Shown in pieces: positions 1-8,945 of a DNA stretch of 64,000 nucleotides; the first letter of the stretch is position 1; each line of letters begins with the position of its first letter. Position numbers and translations under genes: made by a program. Source of the stretch: Bradyrhizobium oligotrophicum S58 (GTDB lineage Bacteria > Pseudomonadota > Alphaproteobacteria > Rhizobiales > Xanthobacteraceae); the NCBI RefSeq assembly GCF_000344805.1, contig NC_020453.1, positions 1,736,001 to 1,800,000 of the forward strand, given 5' to 3'. A model generated the notes under the pieces. It ran no database searches and had not been told where the DNA came from. It saw nothing but the letters and a program-made list of their open reading frames with translations.

Positions 1-633
1 GCGCTGCTGATCTCAGATATTCCGCAATATCTGCGCGGTCACGTCGAGGCGGATACGCTGTTCTCTGACCCCGCGCGCATCTCGACCCTGGCCATGAAGC
101 ATCACCGCATATTGCAGGCTGCCGCAGTGGTCACGGATGTCGTTCCAGTCCGACTTGGAACGCTGGTCAGAGGGCCGAGCGGGGCGCGTGATCTCCTGAA
201 CCGCGAAGCCGTGCGCTTCGCCGGTCATCTCGTCACGATCCACAATGCGCTCGAGTTCTCCGTGCGCATTCTCCCGACCGAGCAGCCTTCGCGTCGGGTT
301 GCCCGTCCCGTTCCCAGTAGCGGCAGGGACTATCTGCGCATCCGGAGAGATGAACGATGCGGTCAGCGGCCGGCCGTCGTCGACATCACGCTGCAAGAAC
401 TTGCATCGCGGGCGGTGGCGATCCGTGAGCGGCAATCGGCATCGCGTTCGGGCGGCAGGACACCGGCGCTGGCCGAAGCCGCTTTCCTGGTCGATCGCCA
501 TGCGCTTGCGGCGTTCGACGACTGTGCCGGACGGATCGAACGGCAGATCGCCGAGAATGGCCTCGCGCTCGATATATTCGGACCTTGGCCGGCCTACAGT
601 TTCGTGGATGGCGCGCGGGAGAACCTGGGATGA
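1..633 (+). CDS. GvpF/GvpL-family gas vesicle protein, C-terminal part (start lies outside the window)
   Basis: The frame is open from base 1 to the TGA at 631-633, giving 210 visible residues. GvpF/L proteins are accessory gas vesicle proteins needed for assembly of the GvpA shell. Family signs seen here are the segment MKHHRILQAAAVV followed by VVPVRLGTL, a Glu-Phe-Ser-Val-Arg strand (EFSVRIL), and the characteristic end GPWPAYSF. The stop overlaps the ATG of the next gene (ATGA at 630-633), so the genes are translationally coupled. The missing N-terminus must lie upstream of the window. F and L paralogues cannot be told apart from this piece alone. Confidence 0.85.
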   Translation, partial: ALLISDIPQYLRGHVEADTLFSDPARISTLAMKHHRILQAAAVVTDVVPVRLGTLVRGPSGARDLLNREAVRFAGHLVTIHNALEFSVRILPTEQPSRRVARPVPSSGRDYLRIRRDERCGQRPAVVDITLQELASRAVAIRERQSASRSGGRTPALAEAAFLVDRHALAAFDDCAGRIERQIAENGLALDIFGPWPAYSFVDGARENLG

Positions 634-875
634 CGTACCGCGCCGATCTCGACTATCTCGAACCCGCGGCGTCGAGCGAGGGCTCCCTGCTCGAGTTGCT
701 CGATCACCTGCTCGACCGCGGTGTTTTGCTGTGGGGCGAATTGCGAATCTCCGTCGCCGATGTCGAACTCATCGAGGTCGGCCTCAAGCTGATGCTGGCT
801 TCGGCGCGGACCGCGGACCGCTGGCGGCAGACGACGACCCAGCGCGCCTCGATCGCCCCGGGAGATTGTCCATGA
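630..875 (+). CDS. GvpA-family minor gas vesicle protein (GvpJ/GvpM/GvpS-like)
   Basis: This 81-residue protein shows the GvpA fold pattern: LLDHLLDRGVLLWGELRISV, then VADVELIEVGLKLML, matching the helix-strand-strand-helix core of GvpA. It differs from the main GvpA of this cluster (at 2371) by a more acidic N-terminal extension and a degenerate C-terminal tail, which fits the minor paralogues GvpJ, GvpM or GvpS that are thought to nucleate or cap the vesicle. It overlaps the preceding gene by 4 bp and its TGA (873-875) overlaps the next ATG. The exact paralogue name is not resolved. Confidence 0.8.
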   Translation: MTYRADLDYLEPAASSEGSLLELLDHLLDRGVLLWGELRISVADVELIEVGLKLMLASARTADRWRQTTTQRASIAPGDCP

Positions 876-1516
876 GCAGTCCGCGTCTGATAGGCCTCCT
901 CGCGGCCGATGACGTCCCGGCCGATCTCGCCGATCAAATCATGTCTTGCGGGCCGGTTGCCGCAGCAATCCGCTTTGCACCGGCTGCTGCCTCGAGCAGC
1001 GAGAGCCTCGACCATCACGCAGCCGTCGTCGCCTGGTGCCGCCGCGCGGCGTTCCTGCCATCGCGGGCCGGCATCCCGATCTCGCCGGAGCTCCTGCAAT
1101 CCATCGCGCGATCCGCTTGGTATCACCGTTCGACCATCGAACACATCGAGGGGCGCGTCGAGATCTCGGTCGAGCTCGAGCGCCGTGACGGCGTGCGGGA
1201 TGGTGGGATTGACGGCGGCGGCCGGGCCTATCTCCGCGCGACGGCGCACGATCTCCGGGCATGCGAGGTCGGCGTCGCGACGGCGGCGAACCTGCTGGCG
1301 ATGTACAGCGAGCGGGCCGACGCCGACCTGATCGCGCGCACCGCGCCGCTTCCGGCCATCAGGCTGCGCGCGTCGGTGCTGGTCAGGAGAGCGGTCGCGC
1401 CGCGGCTGGCACGACAATTCGACAGCATGCTGAGCGCGATCAGCGACCGCCTGGTGTGCCGGGTGACCGGCCCCTGGCCGCCTTACAGCTTTTCGACGAT
1501 CCGGGAGCCCTCATGA
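872..1516 (+). CDS. GvpF/GvpL-family gas vesicle protein, second copy
   Basis: The product is 214 residues, starting at the ATG that overlaps the previous stop. The same reading frame is open further upstream, but that part is antisense or out of frame to the first two gvp genes and is not coding. Family features are the central VEISVELERRD strand, the long alanine/arginine-rich helices, and the ending VTGPWPPYSF, which mirrors the ending of the first GvpF/L gene in this window. Two GvpF/L paralogues in one cluster is usual in gram-negative gas vesicle clusters. It overlaps gvpK by 4 bp. Confidence 0.85.
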   Translation: MSSPRLIGLLAADDVPADLADQIMSCGPVAAAIRFAPAAASSSESLDHHAAVVAWCRRAAFLPSRAGIPISPELLQSIARSAWYHRSTIEHIEGRVEISVELERRDGVRDGGIDGGGRAYLRATAHDLRACEVGVATAANLLAMYSERADADLIARTAPLPAIRLRASVLVRRAVAPRLARQFDSMLSAISDRLVCRVTGPWPPYSFSTIREPS

Positions 1517-1872
1517 GCGCGAGCAGCCACAGCGAGGCGCCCGGCCTTCGTCTGCAACTCGGCGACCTCGATACCGCGCTGGCTGCGGTCTTTACCGATG
1601 CGGCTCCGAACGGATCGATCAACCTCGACCCCGACAAGATCGAGCATGACCTCGCGCGCCTCGTGCTCACCTTGATCGAATTCCTGCGACGGCTGCTCGA
1701 GCTGCAGGCGATCCGGCGCATGGAGGCGAATGAGCTTTCGGAGGATGAGGAGGAGCGCGTCGGTCTCGCGCTGATGCGGGCCGCCGCCCAGGTGAGCAGA
1801 CTCGCGCGCGAGCTGGGGGTGGATCCGCGCGAGCTGAACCTGCAGCTCGGACCGCTCGGACGGCTGCTGTGA
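1513..1872 (+). CDS. gvpK: Gas vesicle protein GvpK
   Basis: The protein is 119 residues, a normal GvpK length. The core reads INLDPDKIEHDLARLVLTLIEFLRRLLE in two adjoining pieces, followed by QAIRRMEANELSEDEEERVGLALM and a C-terminal leucine-rich tail (LNLQLGPLGRLL); the pattern of ~Leu-Ile-Glu-Phe-x-Arg-x-Leu-Leu-Glu then Gln-Ala-x-Arg-Arg-Met is diagnostic for GvpK. The start was set at 1513 because it forms an ATGA overlap with the GvpF/L stop, continuing the chain of coupled genes from base 1. GvpK is an accessory protein of vesicle assembly. Confidence 0.9.
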   Translation: MSASSHSEAPGLRLQLGDLDTALAAVFTDAAPNGSINLDPDKIEHDLARLVLTLIEFLRRLLELQAIRRMEANELSEDEEERVGLALMRAAAQVSRLARELGVDPRELNLQLGPLGRLL

Positions 1873-2370
1873 GTTGATTCAGACCCGTGTGACCGCTCCC
1901 CCTATCATATTGCACAGAGCGGAAGAGGCGGGGATGTGAGCGTCGGCTTGGAAGTTGCGCTGCACGGGAGCTGAAGCCTGCGCAACAGGCTCAGGCTGCC
2001 CATGTAGCACCGAAGTCGTGCCGAGTCCGAATGCCGCCGTTCGCCTCCGGCTCGTTCACGAGAGCCATCTCAGCGGCTCTCGACACATCCGGAGTCCTCA
2101 CGACGCGACCGCTCACCCCGAAGATTGGGCCTCGCCGCGGCCGGATTCTGTCGCCGTGCCTGGTGAGAGTCTCACGAATCCGCGTACCAAAAATTGTGCT
2201 GATCGCAAGGAACTCGTTCCTACAAACTCTGTTTGAGAGCGCTACAAAAACACGAAACACAACCTCAAAGAGAATTGATGAGTTGATAGTCGGCCGTACC
2301 AATTTTCCGGAACGCGTACTTTCCGGGGTCTGTGCCGTGCCGTCACTCTCGCAACATTGGGAAACAGAAC
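1873..2370. other. Intergenic region before gvpA, probably holding the gvpA promoter
   Basis: About 500 bases between gvpK and gvpA contain no convincing gene. The stretch near 2195-2300 is clearly richer in A and T than its surroundings, which would suit a promoter for a highly expressed shell protein gene. No canonical sigma-54 or sigma-70 pair could be placed with confidence. The open frames crossing this region have no family resemblance. Confidence 0.4.
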
Positions 2371-2583
2371 ATGGCCATCGAGAAAGCAACAGCGTCTTCA
2401 AGCCTCGCCGAAGTGATCGATCGCATCCTCGACAAGGGCGTCGTCATCGACGCCTTCGTGCGAGTCTCCCTCGTCGGCATCGAGCTGCTGTCGATCGAGC
2501 TTCGCGCCGTCGTCGCCTCGGTCGAGACGTGGCTCAAATACGCCGAAGCCATCGGCCTCGTGGCTCAGCCGATGCCGGCCTGA
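2371..2583 (+). CDS. gvpA: Major gas vesicle shell protein GvpA
   Basis: This 70-residue protein has the standard length and sequence pattern of Gvp[21 protein letters not shown], then [14 protein letters not shown], then [20 protein letters not shown]. GvpA is the amphipathic structural protein that polymerises into the ribs of the gas vesicle wall. The ATG at 2371 was chosen because homology begins there; a longer frame would add unrelated residues. The ribosome site is weak (GGGAAA about 6 bases upstream). Unusually it sits last and alone, separated from the accessory genes by about 500 bases, so it may have its own promoter. Confidence 0.92.
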   Translation: MAIEKATASSSLAEVIDRILDKGVVIDAFVRVSLVGIELLSIELRAVVASVETWLKYAEAIGLVAQPMPA

Positions 2584-2758
2584 GCCCGACACATCCGACT
2601 CCGGCCGGGCCGATCACGCGATCTGTCGTCGTGCGCCATCGGCCCGACCGGAAGTCCCAAGCCAACGATGCAAGACCATGCATCAACTCGCCGAGCCGGC
2701 TTCGTGTGACCACTCCTGACCAGCTCTCGGGTCCTCGCCACCAAGGGATTCACCGCAC

Positions 2759-4114
2759 ATGACACCATCCGAGCAACGTCGGCAGATGGCTGCCGAGATC
2801 GTCGACTTCGAAGCCCGCCGGGACGCGGCGGGTCACCTGACCGTCTACTATCCGCCGACCGGGGACGGCGGCGGTGCCTATGAGGTCGCCGGCATCAATG
2901 CGCGCTATAACAGATTGACGGCCAAGAGGCTGGCCGGCTTGATCGCAAGACAGCGCTACGATGACGCGGAGCGCGTCGCGACCGACTTCATCGCCCGAAA
3001 CACCGACTGTGCGGCGGCGTGGACCGATGTGCCGGCTGTCGAGTTCTACCTGCGCGACTGCGTGTTCAGCCGTGGGGCGAGGGGAGCTGCGCTGATCCTG
3101 CAGCGCGCGCTCGGCGTGGTGGCGGACGGCAAGGTTGGACCGGTCACGCGCGCGGCGGCGGCCGTCATCGATCCCTTGGAATTGCTGACGCAGCTGCGCC
3201 GGGCGCGCGAGCAATACGAGCGCGAGGTCGTACACCGCGACGAGCGCAGCAAATTCTGGGCGGGATTGTCGTCCCGCTGGGACAAGGCGGTCACGACCGC
3301 CAAGCAATTCTCCATCATCCCGGCGCCGGCCCCGGTGCCCGGGACCCCGACGACACCGCCGATCGTGGCGATCGACCCGAGCTCGCTGATAGGACCTGAC
3401 GCGACCGCCCCGGCGGCCGCTCCCGTCAGGAGCAGCGGCTTCCCGCCGCGGCCGGCGTTTCCTCCTCTCGTCACCAACCGGCAGCGGGAGGCACTGTTCG
3501 GCCGCTATGACTATGTGCGCGCACCGCAGCCGGGAAATCCCGAGGCAATCCGGATCCTTGGCAGCTGGGAGCGCGACAACATCGTCGAGGTGCCGATTCC
3601 GCAGCTGGCCAAGGCGCTTGGCGCCAAGGCGCCGGCCGCCATCAGATTCCACCGGCTCGCGGCTCGCCAGCTGCAGACATTGTGGGAGGAGTGGGAGGCC
3701 GCCGGCCTTCTTAGCCGCATTTATTCTTTTGACGGCGGGTTCGTGGCCCGGCTCGTGCGCGGCAGCCGCAGCGTCCTGAGCAACCACGCCTTTGGCAGCG
3801 CCTTCGATGTCAACCAGGCCTTCAATCCCTTCGGGCAGCGGCCGGCATCGAACGGTCGCAGAGGGTCGGTCCGCGACCTCGTGCCGATCGCGAACCGCAA
3901 CGGGTTCTACTGGGGAGGCCACTATCAAAGCCGGAAGGACGGCATGCATTTCGAAATCGCGGTCCTGCAGCGAACGGTCGCGACGCAAATATCGCTGGCG
4001 TCAGCGCTCGCGAGCTCCGCCGCGGGCAGCATGGCGACAGACCAGATCGCGGCTCCTGCCGTCGAGTCGCCGTCATTGCCAGCCGCGACATTGCCTCCCG
4101 CGGCGTCGGTGTGA
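2759..4114 (+). CDS. Two-domain peptidoglycan-active protein: lysozyme/PG-binding-like N-terminus and M15 D,D-peptidase-like C-terminus
   Basis: The 451-residue product has an N-terminal region (about 1-175) resembling the rhizobial proteins related to glycosyl hydrolase 108/PG_binding_3: FEARRDAAGHLTVYYPP, EVAGINARYN, then ILQRALGVVADGKVGPVT, a typical peptidoglycan-binding signature. A Pro/Ala-rich linker follows (about 190-245). The C-terminal half carries the M15 metallopeptidase zinc pattern, SNHAFGSAFDVN and DGMHFEI, with YSFDGGFVARLVRGS before it. M15 enzymes cut D-Ala peptides in the wall. No signal peptide is visible, so export would need a holin-like or other route. It lies 175 bases after gvpA on the same strand. 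A prophage origin is possible but no other phage gene is near. Confidence 0.72.
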   Translation: MTPSEQRRQMAAEIVDFEARRDAAGHLTVYYPPTGDGGGAYEVAGINARYNRLTAKRLAGLIARQRYDDAERVATDFIARNTDCAAAWTDVPAVEFYLRDCVFSRGARGAALILQRALGVVADGKVGPVTRAAAAVIDPLELLTQLRRAREQYEREVVHRDERSKFWAGLSSRWDKAVTTAKQFSIIPAPAPVPGTPTTPPIVAIDPSSLIGPDATAPAAAPVRSSGFPPRPAFPPLVTNRQREALFGRYDYVRAPQPGNPEAIRILGSWERDNIVEVPIPQLAKALGAKAPAAIRFHRLAARQLQTLWEEWEAAGLLSRIYSFDGGFVARLVRGSRSVLSNHAFGSAFDVNQAFNPFGQRPASNGRRGSVRDLVPIANRNGFYWGGHYQSRKDGMHFEIAVLQRTVATQISLASALASSAAGSMATDQIAAPAVESPSLPAATLPPAASV

Positions 4115-4798
4115 GCTGTTCGTCAGCAAGGAGCGTCCGAGGCCGGACCAGCCGACATGTTTTGACTGATCACATTCATTAGCTGATTGCCGACGCACTG
4201 CCGCCTCCTTGCTGATCGGATTGCCGTGAAGCCGACCGCTCGTCGCCTCATTTGGCGCGATTGCGGCGATATGTGCCGAATTTCCTCCCGATCCGTGGCG
4301 CCACGATGTCTGCGCAACGAGGACCGCGCGCGACGCATTCGAGGCGTTCGCTCGTCCGCTGACCGTGCTCGCACCCATGCCGCTCTTGATGGTGCCGCCG
4401 ACGTGGCGATGCAGGTCGGCGCGAGGTGTGCAATCAGTGCGAGCGAATGGTGATCGTGCAATCGATGCCGTCTTGCGGTTGCCAATGATGGAGATGAGGC
4501 GCCGACCCCTGCCAGCAGGGCAGCGGGAGGGCTGACGTTCGTCTGCTAACGGTCGTCAGGAGCTTGCAGGCAAGCCTTTGCGTGCATCGCGCGCGAGCGC
4601 GTTGGAAGCGCTGGCGCTTTGCGCGCTACTTCTTTTCGCCAGAATCCTGCATCTTGCGTGCAACACTCAACATCCAATTTCAATCGCCTCGACGCCGCGA
4701 TCAGCATTCCTTTCGTTTGACATTTTTCAATTCAGTTCGCGACACATTCTGACCCTCCTGATGCGGCCGTCGTTTGTTGCGGCACGTGTTCAGGAGTT
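4115..4798. other. Intergenic region with no recognised gene
   Basis: About 680 bases. Frames on both strands have no family resemblance, no good ribosome site and arginine-rich shadow composition. The last 100 bases before the porin gene are more AT-rich and probably contain its promoter, but no clear boxes could be assigned. Confidence 0.4.
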
Positions 4799-4807
4799 GT
4801 GAGTTCG

Positions 4808-6493
4808 ATGCGTCGCGTATTTGGCGTATGCCTTTGCCTATCTACTTTCGCAGGAAGTACGACATCGGTCTGGGCGACTGATCTCGCCCTGCCTCCCCCG
4901 CTCCCTCCGCCCGACGTTTTCGCCTACAGGTGGAGTGGCTGTCATGCCGGCGCGAACGCCGGCATGGCGTGGTCACGCCAGCAGCAGAATTGGAGCCAGG
5001 TCGCCAATGCAGGCGCAGCGCCCGTTCAGCCTGTCCAGCAGCCGGTCGGCAACGCAAACAACCCGCCTGTGGTCAAGCCGCCTGTGGTTGCAAACCCCCC
5101 GCCGAACCCGCCGCCGCCGAACAACCCGGGCGGGAACAACGGCGGATGGAAGCCGCCGCACAAGCCGCCGCAGAAGCCCCCGATCTGTGAGCGCACCGAC
5201 AAGGGCTGGTGGCAGCCCGGCAAGCCGTATCACGGCGACAAGGATCACGATTGGCCGAACGACAAACCTTCCTACAATCATGATCACGACGGCGGCCATC
5301 ATTGGCCACAGGTCGGATCGAAAGGTGGCGACAACAAGTCTTCCTGGCCGTCGTACAAGAACGACAAGGATAAGGACGACAACTACAAGGACGTCAAATA
5401 TGGCGGCTTGTTCGACAAGCACCATGACGACGATCATGACAAGTCGGGCGGCTGGTCACAGCTGCATTCGAACGGCTACTCCGACAGGAGTGCCTGGCTG
5501 CACCATGGCCAGCAGGACGATCATGACAAGCCGGCCACCGGCTGGGGCGCGAAGAAGGATGACGGCTATGACAAGCCGTCGGGCTTCGGCTGGTCGAAGC
5601 AGCCGATGAAGAGTGAGCGCGACAGCTATGCCTGGCTGAAGCCGGATGACCGCAACGACGACAAGCATGGCGGTTATGGTTGGGGCGGCAAGCCGCACGA
5701 CAATGACGACGGCAAGGGCGGTTATGGCGACAAGCAGCCCGACAAGGATCACTGGCAGCAGCAGGGCGGCAACTACCATCATGGCGGATGGCCGCATCAT
5801 CCGGACAAGCCCTGGCCGCCGAAGAACCCGCCGCCGAACAACGGTGGCGGCCAGCCGAATCCGCCGCCGCAGGGCAACAATGGCAACCCGCCCCCGCAGA
5901 ATCAGCCGCCGGCTGGCGGCAACGTGGCGCCGCTGCCCGTCGCGGCCGTGCAGATTCCGACCGCCATCTCCAGCAATGGCAGCGACGTGATGGGCGGCCT
6001 GCAGCTCGGTTGCGACTATCAGATGGACCGCTTCGTCGTCGGCATCCAGGCCATGGCCGATCTCGGCATCATCAACACGTCGAGCCCGCTCGGGCCGGCG
6101 CTGACGATGAACACGCGGACCAGCAACCTCTACACCGCCACGGTGCGTGCAGGTTATCTCGTGACGCCTGAGATCCTGGCCTATGTGCGCGGTGGTGCGG
6201 CATGGACGCGAACCAATGTTTCGGTCGTCAACACCACCACCGGGCAGTCCGCCAGCGTGGCGTTCAACCGCAGCGGCTGGACGGTCGGCGCCGGCGTCGA
6301 GTGGATGTTCGCTCGCAACTGGTCGGCCTTCGCCGAATATGACTACGCCGATTTCGGCACCGCGACCGGCACGCTGCCGGGCGCCGCCGCGATCACCGGA
6401 GGGCCGAACGTCGTCAGCCAGAAGACCCAGCTCCACACCGCTCTGCTGGGCATCAACTACCGGTTCGACCTGCTCTCGCGCGCCGGCCGATAA
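4808..6493 (+). CDS. Omp25/31-like outer membrane beta-barrel protein with a large Asp/His/Lys-rich insertion in the first external loop
   Basis: The 561-residue protein starts with a signal peptide (residues 1 to about 23, ending VWA). FAYRWSGCHAGANAGMAW (about 38-55) matches the first strand of Omp25-type barrels, and GGLQLGCDYQMDRFVVGI (from about 391) matches the second; the rest of the barrel follows and ends with the aromatic strand LHTALLGINYRFDLL. Between strands 1 and 2, where the family has a short loop, there are roughly 330 residues: a Pro/Asn-rich part, a long part full of Asp, His, Lys, Gly and Trp (HDHDGG, KDKDDNYKD, HHDDDHDKSGG, DDHDKPATGW), then another Pro/Asn-rich part. Cys in strands 1 and 2 could form a bond. 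The ATG at 4808 is preferred (AGGAG 11 bases upstream); a GTG at 4799 is possible. Confidence 0.75.
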   Translation: MRRVFGVCLCLSTFAGSTTSVWATDLALPPPLPPPDVFAYRWSGCHAGANAGMAWSRQQQNWSQVANAGAAPVQPVQQPVGNANNPPVVKPPVVANPPPNPPPPNNPGGNNGGWKPPHKPPQKPPICERTDKGWWQPGKPYHGDKDHDWPNDKPSYNHDHDGGHHWPQVGSKGGDNKSSWPSYKNDKDKDDNYKDVKYGGLFDKHHDDDHDKSGGWSQLHSNGYSDRSAWLHHGQQDDHDKPATGWGAKKDDGYDKPSGFGWSKQPMKSERDSYAWLKPDDRNDDKHGGYGWGGKPHDNDDGKGGYGDKQPDKDHWQQQGGNYHHGGWPHHPDKPWPPKNPPPNNGGGQPNPPPQGNNGNPPPQNQPPAGGNVAPLPVAAVQIPTAISSNGSDVMGGLQLGCDYQMDRFVVGIQAMADLGIINTSSPLGPALTMNTRTSNLYTATVRAGYLVTPEILAYVRGGAAWTRTNVSVVNTTTGQSASVAFNRSGWTVGAGVEWMFARNWSAFAEYDYADFGTATGTLPGAAAITGGPNVVSQKTQLHTALLGINYRFDLLSRAGR

Positions 6494-6529
6494 GGGCTGC
6501 GGCGCCCGCCGCTTCTCTCTGCAGAGGAC

Positions 6530-6563
6530 AAAGGCCGCCCGGTTCGCCCGGGCGGCCTTTTTC
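6530..6563. terminator. Rho-independent terminator, probably bidirectional
   Basis: A 13-bp perfect stem (AAAGGCCGCCCGG at 6530-6542 pairing with 6548-6560) encloses a 5-base loop and is followed on the plus strand by TTTTT. It begins with AAA so it can also act on the minus strand. It lies between the convergent porin gene and chemoreceptor gene. Confidence 0.85.
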
Positions 6564-6610
6564 GTCTGACCGGCGGTCGCCGGCCGATGACCCGAATATG
6601 TGGTTGGCCG

Positions 6611-8800
6611 TCAGCTCGCACGGACCGAGGTCAGGAACTTGCCGACTTCGTCCCTCAGGCGACCACTGTCGCGCGACAGCAGCTTCGCCGCCGACAGCAC
6701 CTCGGAGGACGCGGTGCCCGTATTGCTGGCGCCGCGCTGCACATCGGTGATGTTCGACGACACCTGCTGCGTGCCCTGGGCCGCCTGCTGGACATTGCGC
6801 GAGATCTCCTGCGTCGCCGCGCCCTGCTGCTCGACCGCAGCCGCGATCGTGGCCGAGATCTCCGACAGGCGTTCGATGGTTTCGCTGATCTCGCGGATCG
6901 CGCCGACGGACTCCTGGGTGGCGGTCTGAATACCGGCGATCTGCTGGCCGATGTCCCCGGTCGCCTTCGCGGTCTGCTCGGCGAGCGCCTTGACCTCGGT
7001 GGCGACCACGGCGAAGCCGCGTCCGGCATCGCCCGCCCGTGCTGCCTCGATGGTGGCGTTGAGGGCGAGCAGGTTGGTCTGGCCGGCGATGGTGTTGATC
7101 AGCTCGACAACGTCACCGATGCGCGCCGCCGCCTTCGAGAGTTCGCCGACCCGCCCCGTGGTGGAGCGTGCCTGCGTCACGGCCTCGTTGGCCATGCGCG
7201 CGGACTGCTGGACCTGGCGGCTGATCTCGGTCACCGAGGAGGCCATCTCCTCGGTCGCGGATGCCACCGACTGCACGTTGGTCGACGCCTGCTCCGAGGC
7301 CACCGCGACAGTGGTCGCAAGCGTCTGCGCCTGCTCCGCGGTGGCGGTCAACGATCCGGCCGAGGTCTCCAGCGTGCTCGAGGCCGCCGACACGGTTTCG
7401 ACGATGCCGCCAACGGACGCCTCGAACTGATCCGCCATCTCGTTCATCGCGTGCCGCCGCTGGGCATCGGCGGCCGCCTGATCCTCGGCGCGCTGTGCGA
7501 TGCTCTGCTTCAGGTCGCCCTGCATGGCTTTCAGGGAAGTGGCGAGGGCTCCGACCTCATCTTCCTGCTCGATGGTGAGGGTCTGGTTGAAGTCGCCTTT
7601 GGCGATGCCATTGGCGAACACGGCGCAATCCCGGATCGGACGGGCAATCCCCCGTGCAGCCACCCAGATGAGGAAGATCGCAAGCGCGGTGATCAGCGTT
7701 CCGACCCCGAGCTGCCACAGCGTGTTGTTGGTCGAGCGGCCGCTGAGCGAGGCGTCGAGCTGCCGCGCCGAGGCGAGAACCACGTCGCGCGGGATCGAGA
7801 TCACGACCGACCAGGGCGTGTCGGTGAGGCCGAACGTGATCGGGGCGTAGATGTCGACGTTGGGATTGTTGGGCTCGTCGAGGACGGTGCCCTTGCCGGT
7901 GCGGACGATGGCCGCACTGTCGGTCCAGCGCGAATCAGCCTCGGCGGCCGACTTGCCGATGACGTTCTGATTGGCGCTGTCGGCGACGACGAGGCCGGTG
8001 TCGTTGAGGATCACGACCTTGCCCTTGCCGTCGAACAGCGAGGTGTTGATCTTGACCGCGAGCTTCTGCACGAAGTCGAGATTGTAGTCGGCGCCGGCGA
8101 GGCCGCGGAATTTTCCGTCGATCATGACGGGCACCGACATCGTGGCCAGGAACACCGGCTTGCCCTGGACAATGTAGGGCAGCGGTCCGAGGATGTTCTC
8201 CTTACCGGTGGTGCTCGGATTGATGTACCAGGCGCCCTTCACGAGGCCATTCTGATGGCGCTCGCTGCTGTCGTACTCGACCAGCGGCTGCACGGCGATC
8301 GCGCCGCCGGCGCTTCGCGTCCAATAAGGGAGGAAGCGGCCGGTGTTGTCGGAGCCCATCTCCTTGTTGGCCTTGAAGGCTGTGTCGTTGCCGTCGAGCC
8401 CATCGGGCTCCCAGGCCGAGTAGGTGCCGTTGAAGGCGGGATTGAGCTCCAGCACATGCCGCAGCACGGCGTTGAGCTGCGCCCGGCGGGCGCTCGTGAC
8501 GGTCCCGTTCTTGGCGTCGGCCAGGACCGCAAAGGACTGCGCCAGCGTGCGCGCCGCGTCGAACCCGACCTCCAGCTCGGCCTTGATGACGTTGGCCTCG
8601 GTGGAAGCCCGATTCATCAGGCTCTCCTTGGTCTGGCGATCGACGAGCTGCATCACCTCGTGGTTGACGTACTGGTTCATGCTCTGGGTCGAGAACAGAC
8701 CGTAGCCGATCAGGATGACGCAGGTGAGCGCGAGGCAGAAGCCCGCAATCAAGGCGATCTTGGTTTGGATGGAGCGTATTGCCGCAAAGGATAGGCGCAT
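6611..8800 (-). CDS. Methyl-accepting chemotaxis protein with periplasmic double-Cache-type sensor domain
   Basis: The 729-residue protein has a first membrane segment near residues 14-36 (IALIAGFCLALTCVILIGYG), a large periplasmic domain of the dCache type (GTYSAWEPDGLDG, a repeated PVFLATMSVPVMIDGKFRG element, VVISIP), a second membrane segment around 358-380, a HAMP domain (ARPIRDCAVFANGIAKGDF), and a cytoplasmic signalling hairpin with the tip [19 protein letters not shown]. It would sense a small molecule outside and control CheA. The ATG at 8800 is preceded by GAGAGGAC, a good ribosome site. It is divergent from the AcoR-like regulator gene. The ligand cannot be inferred. Confidence 0.9.
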   Translation of the reverse strand: MRLSFAAIRSIQTKIALIAGFCLALTCVILIGYGLFSTQSMNQYVNHEVMQLVDRQTKESLMNRASTEANVIKAELEVGFDAARTLAQSFAVLADAKNGTVTSARRAQLNAVLRHVLELNPAFNGTYSAWEPDGLDGNDTAFKANKEMGSDNTGRFLPYWTRSAGGAIAVQPLVEYDSSERHQNGLVKGAWYINPSTTGKENILGPLPYIVQGKPVFLATMSVPVMIDGKFRGLAGADYNLDFVQKLAVKINTSLFDGKGKVVILNDTGLVVADSANQNVIGKSAAEADSRWTDSAAIVRTGKGTVLDEPNNPNVDIYAPITFGLTDTPWSVVISIPRDVVLASARQLDASLSGRSTNNTLWQLGVGTLITALAIFLIWVAARGIARPIRDCAVFANGIAKGDFNQTLTIEQEDEVGALATSLKAMQGDLKQSIAQRAEDQAAADAQRRHAMNEMADQFEASVGGIVETVSAASSTLETSAGSLTATAEQAQTLATTVAVASEQASTNVQSVASATEEMASSVTEISRQVQQSARMANEAVTQARSTTGRVGELSKAAARIGDVVELINTIAGQTNLLALNATIEAARAGDAGRGFAVVATEVKALAEQTAKATGDIGQQIAGIQTATQESVGAIREISETIERLSEISATIAAAVEQQGAATQEISRNVQQAAQGTQQVSSNITDVQRGASNTGTASSEVLSAAKLLSRDSGRLRDEVGKFLTSVRAS

Positions 8801-8945
8801 GTTGTCCTCTCATGGTCGCCGTCGCGGGACCGCCGATGAAGCTCGTCCGTGCGAAGCGCATGCGGGAACCATCCGGAATTGGGATTAACGCGTTTTGAGG
8901 AATTGCCTTCGTTCGGGGGCCCTCGGTCCCGTTCGGGCGGGAGAG

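Noticed and set aside
6587..8794. An open frame of 735 codons on the plus strand opposite the Cache chemoreceptor
   Set aside because: Arg/Gly/Leu-rich shadow composition with no domains; the minus-strand gene is a complete chemoreceptor.
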